Positions 47,299 to 60,201 are shown, numbered from the stretch's first letter. The stretch: DNA of 64,000 nt from Ziziphus jujuba (GCF_031755915.1 NC_083382.1:14211501-14275500), one strand, 5' to 3'. Translations and numbers: made by a program. The notes: a model not told the origin generated them from the letters alone.

Positions 47299-48053
47299 AT
47301 CTTTCAAGATATGATTGTGTTCTTGATGTATATGAGACTTGGTATTCGTTATAGGAATTATATTAAAAAAATTCATGATTATGCCGATGACTGGACGGTA
47401 TTATTAATTTAAATACTGATTCTAAGTTGTAAAAAAACGTTTACTCCAATACACAAAAAGCCAAAAAAAAAAAAATAATAATAAATCCAAATAAATGAAT
47501 ATATAAAGTGGGTAACAATAATAATAACAATAATAATTATAATAATAATAAATCTTTCAAGATATGATTGTGTTCTTGATGTATATGAGACTCGTTCTGG
47601 ATGTATATGAGACTTGGTATTCGTTATAGGAATTATATTAAAAAAATTCATGATAATGCCGATGACTGGATGGTATTATTAATTTAAATACTGATTCTAA
47701 GTTGTAAAAAAACGTTTACTCCAATACACAAAAAGCCAAACAAATATATTACCCAAAAAAAAAAAAAATCCAAATAAATGAATATATAAAGTGGTGGTAA
47801 CAAGCATATCCACTAGTCTATCCCAATCCTTATATATTCTGCATTCTACATTCAGAAATCAAAATATTCTTATTCAAAAAAAATAAAAAAATTATAATAA
47901 TAAAAATATTCTTTGACCAAACAACCCTCGAAAATGATTTAATATGAGATAGACAAGCTCGGCCACGCAACTAACTCCAAAATCATTTTATACAACCAAT
48001 ATAGTTCAGAATATCATAAAACCTATATCCAAACAAAATGAAAGCCTGTTAGG
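46885..48053. repeat. CASP-like downstream flank with internal tandem duplication
   Basis: Counterpart of 525-1208. A block containing TTTCAAGATATGATTGTG, GGAATTATATTAAAAAAATT and TACTCCAATACACAAAAAGCC occurs twice in tandem (about 47250-47470 and about 47510-47750). No gene. Confidence 0.7.
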
Positions 48054-48408
48054 CTAGGCCTCTTCTACAAGAAGAGGATTTAGGACATTGTGGATGGAGC
48101 AGAGGAGGAGGACCAAAAAAGCAAAAAGACCAATAAGGGAAACAGAAATTGATCCTATTGCATGGATGCAGAAATTGGGGACTGAATTGCAAATCGGTGA
48201 CCAATTTGCATAGGGATTCCCTCTCCTTCCCAGTAAAAAAATTGTCAGTGCTGCTGAGTTGGCTGCACTCAATACCATACATATAACCTGTGAGCCAATA
48301 TTTGCAGCTAATGTTATTTAGGGCACAAACTTAACTACAAATATTAATTATAATATTCATTTGCGATTTTGAATAATATATAGAAAATTACTTTATGTAT
48401 TATGTATT

Positions 48409-48454
<46 letters not shown>

Positions 48455-48959
48455 AAAATATGATTATCATAGATTAACAAACAAGCAAATAACAATTTAC
48501 ATTATTCTAAAATAGAAAATAATTCAACTGCAATTTTCTTAATAAATGAAGAGAATTGATAAGTCTATGTTTGGAGAATGCTTTAAGGAGGGAAACAAGA
48601 ATTAAAGAAAAATTATTTTCATGGATCGAGTTAAATAAAATTATTTTTGTTAAAAAAAAGTTAAAGAAAATTATGGGACAAAAATAAAAATACAAAATTG
48701 ATTAAATACCCAAAAAAAAAAAATCATATTTCCATGACATATTTTATTTTGATGGATTAATGGTCAAATGATAAATTTTATTTGTGTTGATTTTTCTTTT
48801 TTTTGGGGATAAAAAGAGATTTTCATTAAGATCAGAAGGGAAAATGCTCAACTCAACCTTAATTTTGGTCCTAATTTAATGATCTAATCTCATAGCAATT
48901 TTTATGCAAAAATGTTGGAAAAAAGAAAATAAATTACAACAATCCACGATCCATCCATC

Positions 48960-49033
<74 letters not shown>

Positions 49034-49410
49034 GATACCGCATCAACAGCAACAACTGTTTGCCAAAGCAAACTGTTTGTAGGAAGAGGGAGGACCAAAA
49101 TGCTATAACAGCCAGCAATGAAATTTGCAATTACAAAGTACCTGTACACATGCATATATTATTTTATTTAAAAAATTAAAATTAATTTAACTTATAAAAA
49201 TGGAAATTTAATAAAAAGACTATAATAGTAATAATAAATTACTTACAAGTAGGGCTGAAAAAAGAGGTATTGAAATTGAAAAGAGTAGTTTGGTAAGGAA
49301 ACAGTGTCCTTGTTAGTAAGCATGGTTATGGCTGCAGAAAAGCTTGCTGCTGCTGCTACCAGCCTTAGCACCATGCTCACGGGTGTTTTCCCCGACATTG
49401 TCGACTTCAT
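48054..49410 (-). CDS. CASP-like membrane protein (CASPL1-type), 3 exons
   Basis: Exons at 49247-49410, 49039-49141 and 48054-48287 (stop TAG at 48054-48056) join with GT-AG introns to 166 codons. Four membrane segments are seen: about residues 14-32, 56-73, 84-108 and 130-153. The family's conserved Arg in segment 1 (VLRLVAA, R16) and Asp in segment 3 (VVAVDA, D88) are present. The loop cysteines C122 and C129 (PICNSVPNFC) and NPYANW are also present. CASP-like proteins are small tetraspan membrane-scaffold proteins related to those that organise the Casparian strip. The start ATG (49408-49410) gives MKSTMSGKTPVSMVLR. Intron 2 starts GTATCGTA and then enters a long CT repeat. Related dead copies lie at 1209-1449 and 51930-53105. 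This is the only host gene here that looks intact. Confidence 0.85.
48962..49030 (+). repeat. (GA)n microsatellite in CASP-like intron 2
   Basis: About 34 perfect GA units. On the gene strand they are CT units beginning eight bases after the exon-2/intron-2 boundary. Confidence 0.95.
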
Positions 49411-49457
49411 CTCTCTACAGTTTCAAAAAATACATATATACATATATTCAAAAAGCT

Positions 49458-49492
<35 letters not shown>

Positions 49493-49537
49493 GTGTGTGT
49501 GTGTGTGTGTGTTCGCAACACTAATTTAACATCTCAC

Positions 49538-49572
<35 letters not shown>

Positions 49573-51929
49573 ATATCTTAATTTATTTCAAAAATGTTTT
49601 CTAACTTTGAATGGAGGATCTTAATTTTGGTTAACAATTTTACCATGTTTTAGATTTAATGGATAAAGTTTTTTTATGTTATCTCCATTAATTTGGAAAC
49701 AATCTCATTAGTCATTGATTACACTAATTTTCTTATATGATTTATAATAAAAAATAAATTAATAAAATATGGCTATTCAAAATTGAATTGCTAATTGAAA
49801 ACTTTTAAGGAAAATAAAATCAGAAAATATAATAAAAGTAATATATGGCATATTTGGATGATAATTGTCTTTTAATAATGTTTAGAATCAAATAATAAAA
49901 CGAATTGATCCCAAGTTAACTTTCAAGATCTTCGTCAAATATGTCGAGCTCATCAAATATGCATTTTCAGGATACTGTACTTTTTTTAATCAGAATTTAG
50001 GGAACTAAAAAAAGAATCTACTTATTTTTATGAGTAATGCAATAGGTATTAAATTTTTTTTACCAAAATTTTGATAATCAATTATATGGCAGTTTTTTAA
50101 TGATGTTAAATTGATATTGACTTATATATATATAGATAGAGAAACCATTTAAAAATTACCAAATTATGGATATCAAAATTTTATAAAAAAAATTTAATCA
50201 TTCTAGATTTATTTTATTTGAGCTTATAGGAAGACAGAGCATTTTTGTATATATGATCCTTTGAAATTCAAGATTTTTCCTTTAATCCCCAGTTAACTTT
50301 CAAGATTTTTGTCAATATTTACAACTGTTTGTACCCAGTTAACTTTCAAGAAAATATTTTTGTTATGTATATGTATATATATATATATATACAGTGAAAC
50401 AAAAATTGATTTTATATATATTTGGATACAATTAGTAAAATAAAAAAGATGATTTTGAAGGAAAATTGAAATGATAGTATGCTAACATGTGGTACTCACT
50501 TTTCTTCTTTTATATATTATATAGATATAGATATATTATATTATCATAGCTATTAAAGAAGGTTGAGCATTTAATTAATAAGAAAAGAATTATCTATATA
50601 TATATATATATTATTGAATTATAAAATATACGATGAATATAATATTTGTACAGAAAAATTAATTATTTAATTACAATGGTAAGAAAAATGTAGAACATCA
50701 ATAAGTGTTAACATCATATGTAAGTTTTAACATCATATGTAATAGCTTAGTTTATTCAGGAAAAAAATGTTTTCTTTTTTTGGTTTTTTGAAAAAGACCA
50801 TATGGATACCAGTCAATATCAAAGATGAAAAAGAGATTAAAAAAAGAAAAGAAAAGAAAAAAAAAAAAAACAGTTATGGAGAAATCAAGACCAATAGATC
50901 AAACATTATGCAACTTTAAGAACAACAAGTTAAAAAAAATAAAAAACTTAAAATGGACTATCTTAATTTAGATTAACCAAATTGTACCATGTGAATTTTT
51001 TAGATCTTATAAGATGAATATATATATATATATATATATATATACATTCAGAGAAATTAATTCTTTAATTACAATTGTAATGAAAATGTTGAATAAATAT
51101 ACATATATTTATATATATATATATATATATATTTCGGAATTAGCAGTAAAAAATTGAAGGATGGTTTTTAACAAGAATAGCATGTTTAATCTATGGTGAG
51201 AAATCATGAAAGATTTTCTTAGCCATGTATCAATTTTCTTTGGAAGGAAAAGCAGTAGAATGTTTCATTTTTGAAACCTAATTTGGGAAGGACATATTAT
51301 TTCCATATAATCGATTTGCTGTCAGTGTGAGAATAATATATTTTATAGGGCAAGCATCACCGCAGCATTTTTATCTTTTTGATGTCAAAATATATAAAAT
51401 AAAATAAGCCAATTACCAATTACCATTTTCTTTCATTATTATTATTATTAATGCCAATTGGTTTTTAGTAATTCACAACGATGTTTTACTTTCCCATACA
51501 CCCTTTCTACAACTAAACAAATAAATCATGATTTTGGTTCATGATTTACAAGTTAATTTTATGGTGTATATTGTTTTTTTTAAAATTTAATAAATGTGTA
51601 TTTAGTAGAATTCGAAAAGATTTTTTGACTTTAAAAGATGTGAGAAAAAAGAGAGGAACAGAAAATAAAAATTTGGTGCATAGATATGCCTTGGAAAGGA
51701 AAAATAAAACGGTTTTATTACATTGGTAATTTTTAAAACTGGCTTTATAATTTTAAATTTGATTTTTGTCAAATGAAGTTGGCTTAATTAGAAAGTTACT
51801 TACATCTATAATTGAAAAATTATGGATTCAATCTCTTTCTTTCTGTTTTCATCAAAACCTTGTTATTTCTCAAATTTCTTGCGAGTAAATTATTAATAAG
51901 GATATTGTAAATTGAAAAGAGAGAGGAGG
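49411..51929. other. AT-rich intergenic upstream of CASP-like gene
   Basis: (TA)n(TG)n(TA)n at 49459-49571 lies just upstream of the start codon, in the presumed promoter. Further (TA)n occur at 50369-50390, 50595-50612, 51019-51044 and 51111-51132. The phrase CCCAGTTAACTTTCAAGA recurs near 49911, 50288 and 50335. No coding signal. Confidence 0.5.
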
Positions 51930-53105
51930 ACTATTCGATGAGTACAGAGGAAGTTGCCAGTTGCAAATGGGTGGCCAACTCGTATTGCAGATTCCTCCCA
52001 ATTTCTATTCAATATTTGCCAGCACTCCTGTTTTGCCTGCACTCGCAGCCACAGCAATTCATATAAGCTGATCCAAAATTGCTGCTATTAGTTTAATGTT
52101 CATGTGGAGAATCAACTAATTTAAACTTTAATCAATTAATTACGGTAATTAAATTATAATAGTCTTTATTCGTAATTTTGTGTCATATAGAGAAAAGTAG
52201 TTGTGAATTTTATGTCTTTATCTGTGTATATATATACAAGAGTTTGCTTTTATAAAGGAAATAAAAGAGTAAAAAGAATTTTAGTTTTCATGGTTTAATT
52301 TGAATAAAACAAAACAAAGGAAACAAAGAATAATGAAACATAAAAAAGAATAATAAAAAAAATACCAAAAAAGAAGAGAATAGAAAAATATACCAAGTCC
52401 CCGGCAATAACAGTTCGCAAATTTTTTGCAGTTGAAGGAAAAATGCGGATGATGTTATGAAAGCCAGCCATGATATTTGTAAGTGCAAAGAGCTTAAAGC
52501 GAACCATTATGTTATGTCATAAATTCAAATTAAACTAAAAAATGGAGATTGGAAAGAAAATAATAAAATTAAGGGTGAATTGCAATTAATTAGTGTAATT
52601 GGATGCATTTCGAATTCTTAAGTCTAGAATGTTACAATTTAGACTATCAAATTTTATTTCATTGCATTTTAGTCCTATCATATTAGTTAATTAATATGAA
52701 ACTAGAAACCTTAAATTGCAATAAACACCGATACACCCACCTCCCCCTTCAAATTTTTTGCTTTTTAATTTTTCTTTTTATTTTCTTTACTTATTTGACT
52801 ATTTTGCCCTATTTTCCATAGTTGTGCTCCCTTTCTCTTCACGTTTGAATATTCTATTTTTGTAATTTCTCCACCAACCAAGCGTGCTAACTGCTTTTTA
52901 ACTTTTGTTAATATTATTTTTTTGGGTTTTCTTAATAATTTTTTATTTATCTTTTATCTTTTTTATATGCTTATCCTCTATCATCTTGAAAGTTTGGATA
53001 CATATAGGTGAATTAATAATTAATGAGGAATTGTTCTTAAAAATCTTTTATTCTTTTTGATCAGTTTTCACAGATATTTTGATTCAGCATTGTCGACTTC
53101 AACCA
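51930..53105 (-). pseudogene. CASP-like pseudogene
   Basis: Exon 2 remnant at 52394-52497 reads LFALTNIMAGFHNIIRIF and ends AGDL before a GTATAT donor. It matches YFVIANFIAGCYSIL...VDA of the intact gene, including the Asp. Exon 3 remnant at about 51930-52067 (after a CAG) has a TGA and a TAG within the first 22 codons. A fragment of the exon 1 start (AAGTCGACAATG on the minus strand, about 53090-53101) remains, but the rest of exon 1 is lost. The gene is dead. Confidence 0.72.
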
Positions 53106-54948
53106 AAAATCTATGGTATAGTTTACATCCATACTCATGATTCAGATAATCATGATTAGGTTTTGTTGGAAAGAAGAAAATTGAAATAAAAAAAAAAAAC
53201 TCTAATAACCAAAACAAAAATATGAAAAAATAAAACCCAACCAAAATATTGAACAACCAACCATAATGTGTCATTTACTAATTTATAATAAAATGTATTT
53301 GATTTATTTGATAAATAAAATAAAATCAAAAAATTTGTTTTGAATATAAACTCTACTTTATTATGTTTAATAATTATATTCTGAAAATGATATATTATTT
53401 ATACAATTTTTTGTATTCAAATAAGGATATATTTTATTATTTTTCATATAATTATATTTGTATATGTACAAATATTTAAAATACGTTATATATAAAGATA
53501 CACTTTAATTTCTTATTTTACAGATATAATATTATATTTTTCTTCTAATTATACGCTTAATAAAAAATGTCATATATAATATTATAATAATAAAAAAATA
53601 TATTTTTGGGATAATCAATAAAAGGATATATGAAATAAAATAAAATCAAAAAATTTATTTTGAATATAAATTCTACTTTACCATATTTAACAATTATATT
53701 TTGAACAAGAATATCTCAAATAGTTTTCACTAATAAAATAAAATTATATTATTTATGTAATTTTTGTGTTTAAATTAGGAGATATATTTAATATTTTTTA
53801 TATAATCACATTTGTATATGTAAAAATATTTAAAATAAGTTATATATGGAGATATACATTAATTTATTATTTTACAAGTATAATTATACACTTTAACATT
53901 TTTGTCTTAATAAAGTATATATAGTTTTGGATACAACTAAATAAAAATAAAAGAATTTCATGCTCTTAAATAAATGTTCTATTTGGTACTAATTGACATT
54001 TGGATATGGCCATAAATAATAAAAAAAAAAAAGGGAGATGACTTTTTTTTTATTGATAATTTTGGAGGAAATTTGAAAAAATGCTATGATGATACGTAAC
54101 ATTTATTTTCCTAATTATTTAGCTTTTATATATTATATAAATTGTGCAGAAGATATAAAGAAAGACAGAATATTAAATTTGTGAGAAAGAGTTTTGAATT
54201 ATAAAATCAAAGAGATTTTCTTAACCAGGAATATGCAAGTTTCTGTTTTTTAACAAGTGACACAGTATCTTATTAGAACTTATATCAATAATATATATAT
54301 ACATAGAGTCAGCTTCAAGTAAGATTTATCTTATATTATTTAACCAAAATCTCCTTTTGATGGCCATTAGATCATATCAAAAGTTAGAATTTAAAATTCA
54401 AAAAATTTATCAAAAGTTAGAATTTAAAAATAAAAAAATAATTAAATATGAATTTAATGGTATATTGACACCTTATTCATGATCAATGAACTCTATTGGA
54501 ACCAATGATTATTAAATATAAATTTTAATTTTAATTATTAATGTGATTTAAAGGTTAATTTTTTTTTTTATATTAGGCTTTATATTACAAACTTTATTTG
54601 AGCTTAACTATATATATATATATATATATTCAAGTTCAAATAAGATATTTAATATGAAAATTAAAATAAAATTTTTATTTTTTAGCCTTTAGATTGCATA
54701 AGTTTTGAAATCTAAAATTATATTTATTTATCACCATCATAACCTCTAAAATAATACAATAATTATCAAGAATGAGATTTTATTTAATAAAATAAGATAA
54801 ATCTTTTTTGAGATTGATTATATATATATATATATTATATTCATCCAAGTATTTCCATTAAATAAAATAAGATAAATCTGATTTGATTATATATATATAA
54901 TATCCATCCAAGTATTTCCATAAAATAAAGTAAGATAAATCTTATTTG

Positions 54949-54981
<33 letters not shown>

Positions 54982-56054
54982 GTCCAACTATTTCCATAAG
55001 GCAACACCAATTTTTTTATTTTTTATTTTTTATCTTTTTTTCATGAGAAGCAAGCACCAAGTTTTGTCTGCTAAAAGGGAATCTTGGCTTGGGCCAAAGT
55101 TAACGCAATGGGCTTAATGGTAATTTGACTTTATAATTTTTATTAACTTTCCAAAATGCTAAACTTTTCCTTCCCAAACTGTAAAAAAAAATGAAAATAA
55201 AAATCCACTTTATAAAACGACCAAAAAAAAAAAAAGAAAAAAAGATAACGGATTTGGTTCGTGTTTTTAATGGTTAAGTTTATTAATTTTAACAATAAAT
55301 ATGTTTTATAATGAGCTAATAAATGTATTTATTAGAATTTGAAAAGAGGTCTTTTTAATTTAAAAGATATAAAAGGGAAACTTTTATTTACATCGTGTTA
55401 ATTTTCTCATTATTTTATTTAGATCTTATTGATAAAAAGAAAAGAAAAATATATTTCATTTAGATTTTATATTTTTAAAAAATTATCATTGCCATCCCTT
55501 AGTTCTCTAAATCTAACAAAGAAATTCATTTGTTAGTTTTTGTCTATTTTTACCAGTTAATTTTAATAATCAAAGGTTAAATTTTAATTTTTACTATGTT
55601 ATTTAATCGTAAATTATTGATTTTTAATTTTTTTTTGCATGTTTAAATTTACTCATAAAAGTTGATAAAAACTTATAAATAAATTTATTTTAATAGATAT
55701 AAAAAACCAAAAAGAAATTAATGATAATAGAAACTTGACATAAAAGTTGATTTTCTTACTCTCATTCAGAATGAAATATATCAATATGTATAAAATATAT
55801 CAGTATATCTAGCTAGCAATTTATGCCTCCCCATCGATATGTATTGATGCAACTGACAAGCATGTATATACACTCCTTGACAATATTGAAGAGTAGGGAG
55901 AAATTAATTACAGAACAAGAAAAACGATAAATGAATCAAAGGTGAAAGAATAGAATATCAAAATATGTATATTTATATTTAATGCATATAAAATAGAACT
56001 AATATGATAAATAAATTACTTAATATATATGGTCTGGTACACTTGACCCATAAC

Positions 56055-56091
<37 letters not shown>

Positions 56092-56145
56092 TTATATATA
56101 TCGAAAGGACCTCCCGACGCACTATATAATATACTATTACTGCCG
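53106..56145. repeat. AT-rich spacer with direct duplications
   Basis: A ~240-bp direct duplication (about 53313-53545 and 53634-53895) shares AAATAAAATCAAAAAATTT and ATTTGTATATGTA.AAATATTTAAAATA. A ~65-bp unit is repeated three times at about 54783-54990 (ATCCAAGTATTTCCAT...AAATAAGATAAATCT, then (TA)n). No coding signal. Confidence 0.65.
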
Positions 56146-56160
56146 AGTGATGTTTGGCAT

Positions 56161-56453
56161 ACACCTAAGGGGGTGGATCAGATGGTAGGAAGCCGACAAA
56201 CCCATTACACCTGTTTATAAGAGTTGCGGGTTTAACTCCTGGTAAGCCCCCATCTGAGCCTTGGTATGGGTTCCACGTGCTGAGCATTGTAAGAGAGGGA
56301 GATAGGGACAACCGTGCGATGATGGGCTGGGCAGTCTGTAGATTCCTACATAGTTATAAAGCTACAGCTGCTAATGGTCCATAGTTTCTTAAAAGCCTGG
56401 TCCGAGGACAATCACCAGGAGGTTCATTTTTTTCATTTATCAAAAAAAGAAGA
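56161..56453 (+). mobile_element. tRNA-derived SINE
   Basis: A 293-bp insertion between two 15-bp target duplications, AGTGATGTTTGGCAT (56146-56160) and AGTGATGTTTGGTAT (56454-56468). The 5' part has an A-box-like GTGGATCAGATGG and a B-box-like GGGTTTAACTCC about 45 bp later, as in tRNA-derived SINEs with internal RNA polymerase III promoters. The 3' end has a T-run and A-rich tail. No protein. Confidence 0.8.
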
Positions 56454-56468
56454 AGTGATGTTTGGTAT

Positions 56469-57596
56469 CCTAAACACCACTTAACAAAAGAGAGAGAAGA
56501 AGAGAACCTACACGCAGCACCTTTAGTGTCTCAAAGGTGCTGGTGTTAAAAAATCTACCATCCTATGGCTAAAGGGATGATGGCTAATGTCATCACTGTA
56601 AAATATTTGCCTACTCGCACTCACCTTAACGCCCATAGGATAGTTAAATATAACCTGCCATCTATTGACTACGGGAAGGATGACTAATGCTATCACTGTG
56701 ACATACATGCTTACTCTCACTCATCACAACGCACAAATGATGATTACATATAAACTACAAGCTAAAATCAATTACATAAAGATATTAAGAACACCAGTAG
56801 TATATGATGGATCTAAAAACCAAATAATCATGAATAAATATAATAGTATAAAAACGCAAATTGTTTACAATTCCATTTTTAAACCATAAATAAATAAAAA
56901 TTGTTTATAAAATAGGATATCTTATATAAAAGAGTTATCTCATAAATTCAATTTCCTCCGTTTTTAAATATATCAATATATAAATTAATAAGTGAATACA
57001 AATAATAATAAATAAATAAAGTATAATTAAACATAAACAAATAGTCTTGCAAAATCTAAAGTGTGTATAGTGTGTATATATATATACACACACACACACA
57101 CCAAATCTTGAAATGTATAAATACCCCACAAAAAAATCAAAATTAAAAAAAAAAGAGTGTTTTATAAGCCCAAACATAACTTATAAAATGATATGCCACT
57201 CATATTTAAATACCATGTATTTATCACTATGTAAATATAGACAAAAAATAATTAATCAAGGTCAAATAGCAATAAATAAATAAATGAATAAATATTTAAT
57301 TACATCCAAATCACTTTTAGAAGAACAAAACCACTCACTATGCAATATCTGTATGTGAATATTTCAACCTTGATTCCTTAGTTTATAAATCAGCATATAC
57401 ATATATATATATAAATAAATACAAATTCAAATAAAATAAAAGTATAAATAAATATAAACAAGTAACCTTGCAACTCATAAATATACGTATGTACACACAC
57501 ACACACACACACACATATAAACATAACCTGACAACTTGTATAACACATTAGATCCAAATTGGATAGTAAATATTTTATGACAATCAAAATAGATAA

Positions 57597-57632
<36 letters not shown>

Positions 57633-58190
57633 CAGTCACATTTAAATAACATTTTTTCTTTATATCTATATACATCTATATACACACACATATATATATA
57701 TATATATAATTATAAAAAAATTAATTAATCAAAGTTACTAGAACATTTAAAACTAATAATATTTCCAAAAACCAACCAAATAAATAAATAAATAAATAAA
57801 TACAACTATACCTTCACAGTACCACATTTGGAAAACCATAGATGGTCACAAACTTAAAAGGATAAATCTAGAGTTACCAAATTTTTTTATCAAAATTTTG
57901 ATGACGAAAAGATGACAAATTATAGTATTGCTCAACTTAAAAACACGATATTATCAATAAAGTACAACATAAGACCAAATATCATTATTTTTAATTATGA
58001 ATTAACAATTCCTAAACCAGCTTCCCAACAGTTTAGTGACACCCATCTAGCAGGAGGCTCACTTGTTATCCTTACTATCAATGAACACAAACACGTGACG
58101 ATCTAGCAGGACTTGTCCCGTATGCCATTATACCCCACAGTTAAAATGCCTCAAATATTGATAATTAAAGCTTAGTTTTATGAATCCTCT
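56469..58190. repeat. spacer with ~100-bp tandem duplication and microsatellites
   Basis: A ~100-bp unit occurs twice (about 56560-56652 and 56658-56752), sharing ATGGCTAATGTCATCACTGT / ATGACTAATGCTATCACTGT and CTCACTC..AACGC. (TA)n/(CA)n tracts lie at 57075-57100, 57493-57515, 57602-57628 and 57680-57707. No gene. Confidence 0.55.
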
Positions 58191-58265
58191 ACCTTACGTT
58201 ATGATTATTTCTAGCATCTCCCTTGAACAACTAGCACAAGGATGTAGTGAGATCCTTCCATTAGG

Positions 58266-59278
58266 AGTAGAACTTTGTTCATCGATCAAACCATAATACT
58301 AAATATCCTTGTGGCTTTTTGTTTTAAGCCTCCTATAACTGCACTTCACTAGATTATGTCTACTCCACTCACACCTTTTCTTTCCACTAGAAGAATTAAA
58401 CTTAAATGTCTACATAATATTTTCACAGAAACACAAACAAAAAATTCAGTATCATTCCTCTAGATGTTATTGAGAAGGAACATTGTGCAGAGCCCTCCAA
58501 TCGAACCCATTAAAAAAAAAATTGTATAAAGCAATTTAGGAAGATTTTCTCTTATTTAGCTAGTCCAATTTCTGCCAGTATTATCTAGACTTACAAAATG
58601 TACCTCCAAAAATGGCAAAATATGGCAATTTCCCAAATGCACCACCATAACCATAAACAAGATACTAATGGGAAGCTTAAAGACCAAGGAATACTAAACT
58701 AATCTCCATTGAGCTCAACATCATCGGTGGTGGTCGATTTCTCATCGAAAGTCGCTGCCAAATTTGTTCTCTTCATAAGTAGAACTTTGTTCATTGATCA
58801 AACCATATATAGTAAACATCCTGTGGCTTTTTGTTTTAAGTCTCCTATAACTGCACTTCACTGAATTACCTTTACTCCACTCACAACTTTTCTTTCCACT
58901 AGAAGAATTAAACTTAAAATGTCTAAATAATATTTTCATAGAAGCACTAATGAAAAATTCAATATCATTCCTCTAGATGTTATTGAGAAGGAACATTGTG
59001 CAGAACCCTCCAGTCGAACCCATAAAAAAAAAAAATGTAAAAAGCAATTTAGTAAGATTTTCTCTTATTTAGCCAATCCGATTTCTCCAGTATTAACTAG
59101 ACTCACAAAATATAGCTCCAAAAATGCCAATTTCCCAAACATACCACCATAATTATAAACAAAATACCAATGGGAAGCTTAAAGGATAAGGAACACTAAA
59201 CTAATCTCCATTAAGCTCAACATCATTGGTGGTGGTTGGATTTCTCGTCGAAAGTCACTACCAAAGTCGTCCTCTTCG
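58266..59278. repeat. 512-bp tandem direct duplication
   Basis: Unit 1 is 58266-58777 and unit 2 is 58778-59278. Both start AGTAGAACTTTGTTCAT and contain GTGGCTTTTTGTTTTAAG, CATTCCTCTAGATGTTATTG and CATCATYGGTGGTGGT. Confidence 0.85.
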
Positions 59279-59406
59279 TACACTACAAATGATCTTGAAT
59301 TGAGGCAAAAGGAGGCCGCCATAAACTCATGGAGGCTCCAAATTAAGGGTAAAGGACAAAGAGACTGGTTGGAAATGGACAGAATTCAGCAATCGGACTA
59401 TGTGGT

Positions 59407-60201
59407 TGTAACACCCTGCTTTCACTGGCGTACCTATCACTTCTACCGATATTGTCCCCAATTAACCATTGCACTTGGTATGAGATTTTTGTTCAAAATT
59501 TTCTAGGAAGTCACCCATCCTACGATTGCTCTTGCTTAAGCATGCTTAAGTTTAAAGCTCTTTTGAATCTTTAAACCAACCATTATAAAAAGGCCTTGGC
59601 ATTATAAAAGTGACCATTATTAGATTTGAACCATCCTCTGATTCATATCCGAGCGATGGGAGATTGAACACCAGCTAGCCTGCTAGTACCCCGCATCTGC
59701 TCACATTAATCGTTACAATCCACCTTCCTTGGGACCTAGTCCCCTCGCCGGTACATTTATGGCCAAGTACAAACTCTGATATCATTTGTAACACCACACC
59801 TTCACTGGCAGACCTATCATTCTCTATTGATATTGTCCCCAGTTTAGCCACTGCAATTTAGTATGAGATTTTTTGTTCAGAGTTTCCCAAGAGGTCAGCC
59901 ATCCTAGGATGATGGGCCTATTACTCTCTGTTGATATTATTCCCAATTTAGCCACCACACTTCGATATAAGATTTTTTGTTTAGAGATTCCCAAGAAGTC
60001 ACCCATATTAGGATGACTCTTAGCTTAGTACGCTTAGCTTAAGTTCTTTTGAACACTAAAGCCAATCGATTTGAAAAGGCCTTGGTGTTATGTGAATGAT
60101 TATTATTATATTTGAACCATTACCTGATCCACACTTGGACGATATGGGATAACAGATAGCCTACTAGTGCTTACACCCCTCCACCCACATTAGTTATCAC
60201 A
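59407..60201 (-). mobile_element. Cassandra TRIM retrotransposon, complete
   Basis: Two LTRs (59407-59717 and 59787-60201) enclose a 69-bp internal part with a primer-site remnant (AATGATATCAGAG on the minus strand, 59774-59786) and a purine tract (GGAAGGTGGA). It is flanked by the 5-bp repeat GTGGT (59402-59406 and 60202-60206). Each LTR contains sequence derived from 5S rRNA on the minus strand (AACTTAAGCATGCTTAAGCA, GTAGGATGGGTGACTTCCT), the hallmark of Cassandra, which uses a pol III-type promoter. The 5' LTR is longer because of a ~104-bp internal duplication that includes part of the 5S-like segment. No protein is encoded. Confidence 0.92.
59506..59570 (-). ncRNA. 5S rRNA-like segment in Cassandra 3' LTR
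   Basis: The minus strand matches the 3' half of plant 5S rRNA (GTTAAGCRTGCTTGRGC..GAG...AGGATGGGTGAC..CCT). It is not a functional rRNA gene. It is the captured 5S domain typical of Cassandra. Confidence 0.8.

Noticed and set aside
49304..49573. Plus-strand frame starting MSLLVSMVMAAEKLAAA
   Set aside because: Overlaps exon 1 of the CASP-like gene in antisense and then runs into (TA)n/(TG)n repeats.
57390..57632. Membrane-protein-like frames rich in Ile/Tyr/Val
   Set aside because: Translations of (TA)n and (CA)n microsatellites.
59506..60020. Functional 5S rRNA gene
   Set aside because: Only part of 5S is present, mutated, and it lies inside LTRs with a target duplication and primer site, which is Cassandra.
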